From: Levilactobacillus tujiorum
GTDB lineage: Bacteria > Bacillota > Bacilli > Lactobacillales > Lactobacillaceae
Length of the DNA stretch: 64,000 nucleotides
Assembly: GCF_012641185.1 (NCBI RefSeq)
Contig: NZ_JAAXLK010000014.1
Span: 1-64,000 of the forward strand
Reading direction: 5' to 3'
Shown: positions 60,547 through 64,000 of the stretch, one piece after another
Position numbering within the stretch: the stretch's first letter is position 1
Layout: each line of letters begins with the position of its first letter
Notes under the pieces: generated by a model
The model's database searches: none
Seen by the model: only the letters and a program-made list of their open reading frames with translations
What the model was told of the DNA's origin: nothing
Position numbers and translations under genes: made by a program

Positions 60547-62259
60547 CTAACTAAGATCAAACGAATAGTTGCTAGGGAATAACGGTTGGCGGTAAGCCCG
60601 GTAGACATAGCCCTTATCAGGGATATTGTCGATGTGTAGGTTGAAGACTTGTTTGCCCCCAGCGACTTCAATGACATTGCTCCCAGTGCCATCCTTGGCG
60701 TTGAGGTAACCGAAATCAATAAGATGATTGCCATTGGCTAGTCGTTGGCTGTTACCGATCCGGTCGGTAAAGTTAGCCTTTCCCAGTTGCTTGCCATAGG
60801 CCCAATTCTGTTTGATGGTCATGTGTTTTTCGTTGATGGTATATTGCACGGCCTGCGAATACTTTCCACTGGTCTTGCGATCACCATTAGTCACGGCGTA
60901 GTTATTGTCGTAGAGCAGCAAATCCTTGGTGTTGGCATTGCCGTCGTGGTCCGCGAGCAGGTAGGCCGCGTGTTGTCCGCCGGTAATCGTGGTACCCTTG
61001 GCTGCTTTTAGCACGAATGGCCGGTAAGCCTTAGGCCAATCATTGACCTTTTTGCCGGAAAAGAGCCACTTGATGTTGCCGGTCTGGTAGTCCATCTTCA
61101 TCACGAGGTCTTGGTGCCGACTAGAGATAACCAGGCTCTTATCGGATTTGTCATAGTACAAGGCGTTGTTGTGGAGCCAGTCGACTTTGCCATCGGTCCG
61201 CGTGGAGGAGTCGTACTTCTTCCACATGTTCTTCGGTAAGATCCGCTTCATGTCGAGGACCTTGACGACTTTCCCAGTCTTGTGGGAAAGCTCCACGATG
61301 GTGTCTTCGACGTACTTACTACCGTCGGAAACCGTCGCTAATAGGTTGTGATTAGGCAGTTCGATCACGTCATGGTGAATCACGGTCGTTTCTTGTTTAT
61401 TCTCGGACTTGGCCGTTGCCTTGACGTTCTCGGTACTCTTGGTCTTATTACTGATGTGATACTGCTTGTAAACGCGGCCTAGGTAATCCGTCTCGATCAG
61501 GTCGTTGTAGACCATGTGCGAATTATCTTTCTTATTCATCAAAATGATGTGGCCGTTGCTCAGCTGCTTGTAGATGTGTTGGGCGTAATTGTCGGAGTAC
61601 CAACGAACGGCGCCGTCAGCATCGACCGCAAATGGCCGTTGTGTGGAACGAATCATGAAGGTCATTTGGTTATTGCCCAGCTGCATCTTAGTTTTATCGT
61701 TTTTAGTGACGCTCAGCTTCAGGTGGGCCAGGTTCTTCGCCAAGGCTTTGGTCTGAATGTGAATCGTCTTGGTCGTGACTTTGCCGGCCTTGGTCGTTAA
61801 ATGAATGTTCACGGTATTGTTGTCATCCGCGTAAAGCCCCACGATGGGTAACGAGTGGGTCGTGGTGTAGCCGGCAATCGTATTGGTGACCGAAGTCTTA
61901 TCAGTCTTGCCAACGACGGTATAACTTACTTTAACAGGAGAACTCGTCTTGAACAGCGCGATCGCCGAAAGCGGGGAAGTCCCGTACGGATTCAGCTGCA
62001 CGTACATGTGATCTGCTGTATAATCCCCAGAATTCAGCTTAGACCGCAAGCTGTTCGTGGTACTGGCTTGTTGATCCTTGAGTGTTGAGACCAAGTCACT
62101 CCCAATATTTTGCTTGATCTTGGCCGTGGATAGCAACGTGGTATCTTTTACCCGTTGCGGTTGTTTAGGCGTGTCAGCCTTAGAAGACTGGGCACACCCA
62201 CTTAAAGCGAGGACGACGAAGGCTGCCCCAATCAGCCAACCAAAGCGTCTGTGTTTCAT
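60547..62259 (-). CDS. Arylsulfotransferase-family lipoprotein
   Basis: A 570-residue paralogue of the previous protein, but a lipoprotein: the signal ends in LSGC with Cys22 as the lipidation site. The same motifs appear in order: VIHHDVIELPNHNLLATVSDG, WLHNNALYY, ISSRHQDLVM and TGGQHAAYL. The ATG at 62259 is preferred over an upstream in-frame start because it places the lipobox at a normal distance. The ribosome binding site is weak (AAAGTGGTG). An extracellular, membrane-tethered enzyme is expected; the reaction is inferred from the family only. Confidence 0.85.
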   Translation of the reverse strand: MKHRRFGWLIGAAFVVLALSGCAQSSKADTPKQPQRVKDTTLLSTAKIKQNIGSDLVSTLKDQQASTTNSLRSKLNSGDYTADHMYVQLNPYGTSPLSAIALFKTSSPVKVSYTVVGKTDKTSVTNTIAGYTTTHSLPIVGLYADDNNTVNIHLTTKAGKVTTKTIHIQTKALAKNLAHLKLSVTKNDKTKMQLGNNQMTFMIRSTQRPFAVDADGAVRWYSDNYAQHIYKQLSNGHIILMNKKDNSHMVYNDLIETDYLGRVYKQYHISNKTKSTENVKATAKSENKQETTVIHHDVIELPNHNLLATVSDGSKYVEDTIVELSHKTGKVVKVLDMKRILPKNMWKKYDSSTRTDGKVDWLHNNALYYDKSDKSLVISSRHQDLVMKMDYQTGNIKWLFSGKKVNDWPKAYRPFVLKAAKGTTITGGQHAAYLLADHDGNANTKDLLLYDNNYAVTNGDRKTSGKYSQAVQYTINEKHMTIKQNWAYGKQLGKANFTDRIGNSQRLANGNHLIDFGYLNAKDGTGSNVIEVAGGKQVFNLHIDNIPDKGYVYRAYRQPLFPSNYSFDLS

Positions 62260-62375
62260 GTAAATAAACACCACTTTCTTTATGTATTGATACGAACTGG
62301 TAATAGTCACTTAAGAGAACCAATCGCACCTGTTTATTAATTATAGGATGCGTTTGTAATAGAACTATAAGTGTT

Positions 62376-62396
62376 CTGTGAAGATAATGTGAAGAT
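62376..62396. promoter_or_regulatory. Direct repeat upstream of the DUF975 gene
   Basis: TGTGAAGAT occurs twice, 11 bases apart, between the divergent arylsulfotransferase and DUF975 genes. An 11 base period is usual for OmpR-type response regulator sites. No regulator is known. Confidence 0.3.
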
Positions 62397-62500
62397 TGAA
62401 AATGCTACCATTCAATCAATGGTGGGGAGAAAAAGAAGAAAGCTAGGGTTTATGGTACAATAAAACAACCATGGGAAGTAGCATAGAGGAGGAGTTTGAC

Positions 62501-63238
62501 ATGGATTCACAAGATCGAATTAATTTTAAATTAGGCGCCAAGAGCCAAATCTTGGATCATTTAGGATTTTACATATTACTGTCAATTCTTTGGTTGGCAC
62601 TGAGCTGGATTGGCGGGATGGTCTACGAACGGAGTGTCAACGTGTTCACGCAGACTGTGACGACCAATGGTGGTACCTTCATGGGAAGTGTCTTTTCCTT
62701 TGGCTGGTTGTTAATCATTGCGGGTCAAATGTTGCGGGCTGGGACGCGGCTAACCATGATCGATATTGATCGGGGCAATGCGCAACTCGACAATCCCATT
62801 CAACGGAGTTTCAAGCTATTTGATAACGGTCGGTATTTCTTGGGCTGGTTGTTCATCGGAATCTTAATTGCCATCTTCACTTTTCTGTGGAGCCTATTAC
62901 TGGTGGTTCCAGGGATTATCAAGGCTTACTCATACTCCCAGGCATTCTTCTTATATCGAGACGCGGTTGATAAGGGCGAATCCATGACGGTATTACAGGC
63001 GATTACCAAGTCACGGCAATTGATGGATGGTAACAAAGCATTCTTATTCATTATGGACTTGAGTTTTATCGGGTGGTTCTTATTGAGCTTCATCACGTTT
63101 GGAGTGGCTAACCTCTTCGTCCAACCGTACTACGATATGGCCCGGGCTAAGTTCTTTACCCAACTCGTCGTCCGCCATGATCAGCCGCAAATGGCATCGG
63201 CTGGTACGAGTGGTCAGGACAGTTCAGACTCAGAGTAA
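62501..63238 (+). CDS. DUF975-family membrane protein
   Basis: A 245-residue membrane protein with about five or six segments, of the DUF975 family common in lactobacilli. RINFKLGAKSQIL at the start, GRYFLGWLFIGILIAIFTFLWSLLLVVPGIIKAYSYSQAFFLYRD near 105-150 and ITKSRQLMDGNKAFLF near 166 are the family pattern. The ATG at 62501 follows GAGGAGGAG. The C-terminal tail is polar (TSGQDSSDSE). Its function is not known. A structured repeat follows. Confidence 0.85.
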   Translation: MDSQDRINFKLGAKSQILDHLGFYILLSILWLALSWIGGMVYERSVNVFTQTVTTNGGTFMGSVFSFGWLLIIAGQMLRAGTRLTMIDIDRGNAQLDNPIQRSFKLFDNGRYFLGWLFIGILIAIFTFLWSLLLVVPGIIKAYSYSQAFFLYRDAVDKGESMTVLQAITKSRQLMDGNKAFLFIMDLSFIGWFLLSFITFGVANLFVQPYYDMARAKFFTQLVVRHDQPQMASAGTSGQDSSDSE

Positions 63239-63298
63239 CCTTGATCAGCTAAGAGCGTAACCTGAGCTGTTTGACGTGGGTTATGCTGGCAAAGCTGC

Positions 63299-63471
63299 CG
63301 CCTTACCGTTCGCCAACTTTGGGCTGGGACGCTGTGGGCGGACGGCCAGAGCCACAGAGCGGTCTCTGACCTCGCTTTGAGCCGAGAAACACGTCTCAAA
63401 GACGCCATTTACCCAGCAAAGCACTGGGTAAATCCCACGGCTGAGCCCAAAGTTGACTCACTCACGGCTAC
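63299..63471 (-). repeat. Structured repeat A, copy 6
   Basis: Reverse orientation, with the full architecture. The second stem is ATTTACCCAG/CTGGGTAAAT (63407-63416 and 63424-63433), where all other copies have ATTTACCAAG/CTTGGTAAAT: a compensated pair change. Confidence 0.85.
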
Positions 63472-63530
63472 GATAGCGGTTCTGCCCGCAATCTTATAAA
63501 GTTTGAGCAACCTTCCGGCAAATCAGTCAC

Positions 63531-63719
63531 GTAACCGGAGGAGGCCAATGGTGGAGGCAGCTGTGTCGACGCTGTTGACCGAGGCTTCTCACTCGGTTTA
63601 CAGCGTGGGACGTGTTGGGAGACTGACGGTCTTGGTCAGGCTTCCAACCGAGCCGGAGGACCGCTTCTCAGGCCGCAGGCGGTCCCCATAGCAGCCGGAA
63701 TCGTTGGCAGCCGTAGGTG
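63531..63719 (+). repeat. Structured repeat B, copy 5
   Basis: Forward orientation. It opens with CCGGAGGAGG and ATG 63548 (MVEAAVSTLLTEA...). The outer stem GCCAATGGT/ATCGTTGGC (63544-63552 and 63700-63708) pairs fully with two G-T wobbles on this strand. Inner stems include GTTGGGAGACTGAC/GTCAGGCTTCCAAC and GGACCGC/GCGGTCC. Confidence 0.85.
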
Positions 63720-63768
63720 GCAGCAAGATTGATATCCGTGTATGCGGTACTTTAAAGCTAATTAAACT

Positions 63769-63809
63769 AGGGGCTAACGGCATGGAAACGTGCGGTTAGC
63801 CCTTTTTTT
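63769..63809 (+). terminator. Terminator downstream of B copy 5
   Basis: GGGCTAAC and GTTAGCCC pair around a structured loop and are followed by T7. It lies 50 bases after B copy 5 and may end transcription from the repeat or from the DUF975 gene. Confidence 0.75.
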
Positions 63810-63854
63810 CGTGCTGTTTATGCGGCGGTTAACGATGAAATTTGAAAAAGGGGG

Positions 63855-63888
63855 TTGTCATTCCAACTGTACTAGGTATAATAGTACA
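63855..63888 (+). promoter_or_regulatory. Promoter and operator of the GntR gene
   Basis: TTGTCA (63855-63860) and TATAAT (63877-63882) are 16 bp apart. TGTACTA at 63868 and TAGTACA at 63882 form a 7 bp inverted repeat over the -10, which suits autorepression by the encoded YtrA-type regulator. Confidence 0.65.
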
Positions 63889-63923
63889 CACAGAACACGT
63901 GGCCAAATCAAGAGGTGAAGAAC

Positions 63924-64000
63924 ATGCAAGTTAACGATCAATCTGGCTTGCCCTACTACGAGCAGCTGGTGCTACGGGTTAAACAACAGATCGTTCAAGG
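63924..64000 (+). CDS. GntR-family regulator, YtrA type (partial, cut by the window end)
   Basis: Only the first 25 codons are present. The reading MQVNDQSGLPYYEQLVLRVKQ is the N-terminal start of a YtrA-type GntR domain, comparable with FNFDSPEPIYLQVAEQVEE in the gene at 35040. AGAGGTG lies 7 bases before the ATG. A palindrome overlaps its promoter. An ABC transporter operon would be expected to follow beyond the window. Confidence 0.8.
   Translation, partial: MQVNDQSGLPYYEQLVLRVKQQIVQ

Noticed and set aside
1-64000. CRISPR array, tRNA, rRNA, transposase or prophage genes
   Set aside because: I found no short regularly spaced direct repeats, no tRNA cloverleaf, and no transposase, integrase or phage structural protein in any frame.

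Overview
The window looks like the chromosome of a lactobacillus, most likely Levilactobacillus or a close relative. The grounds are KxYKxGKxW and LPQTx surface proteins, WxL-type lectin proteins, a bifunctional TagF-like teichoic acid enzyme, AGGAGG ribosome binding sites, frequent TTG/GTG starts, and MCO/CadD/YeiH-type genes. The genus is an inference; no rRNA or tRNA is present to confirm it. I see no prophage, transposase, CRISPR array or plasmid origin.

Layout. 0.1-9 kb: a small membrane protein, galM, an alpha/beta hydrolase, a HAD phosphatase, a MarR regulator, a secreted beta-helix protein, a Spx-like protein behind a CIRCE-like operator, an NlpC/P60 wall hydrolase and an aquaporin. 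9.3-14 kb: two large LPxTG adhesins. 14.4-17.5 kb: TauE/SafE permease and a redox cluster (SDR, NmrA-like, Rrf2). 18-23.4 kb: a TagF-like glycosyltransferase pair and a divergent HxlR/MFS pair. 23.9-28.8 kb: two paralogous secreted L-type lectin/WxL proteins. 29-31.7 kb: TetR, a small membrane protein and an aldo/keto reductase. 32.4-35.4 kb: a BceAB-like ABC transporter with a YtrA-type GntR regulator. 36-41.5 kb: a HesB-like protein, a third LPxTG protein, a P1B ATPase and a multicopper oxidase. 42-47 kb: ArsR/CadD, YeiH/LysR and an MFS pump, bracketed by two inverted arrays of another repeat. 48-51 kb: AraC regulator and ABC-F protein. 51-54.5 kb: an AT-rich operon of unknown function whose promoter carries two LexA-box-like sites and a LacI-type palindrome. 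54.7-63.2 kb: a DMT exporter, a nucleoside hydrolase, small secreted/membrane proteins, two arylsulfotransferase-family paralogues and a DUF975 membrane protein. The window ends inside a second YtrA-type GntR gene.

Two things stand out. First, at least nine intergenic loci carry copies or derivatives of a composite repeat made of two structured halves, here called A (about 175 bp) and B (about 185 bp), always head to head. Their stems change sequence between copies while pairing is kept, so folding appears to be selected. B also carries a ribosome binding site and start codon inside its outer stem. Second, the 51-54.5 kb operon encodes an 816-residue toroid-like protein with no signal peptide and a C-terminal membrane segment, followed by small two-helix membrane proteins. 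A decayed second copy of the large gene's 3' end lies between the small genes, so the module was once duplicated.
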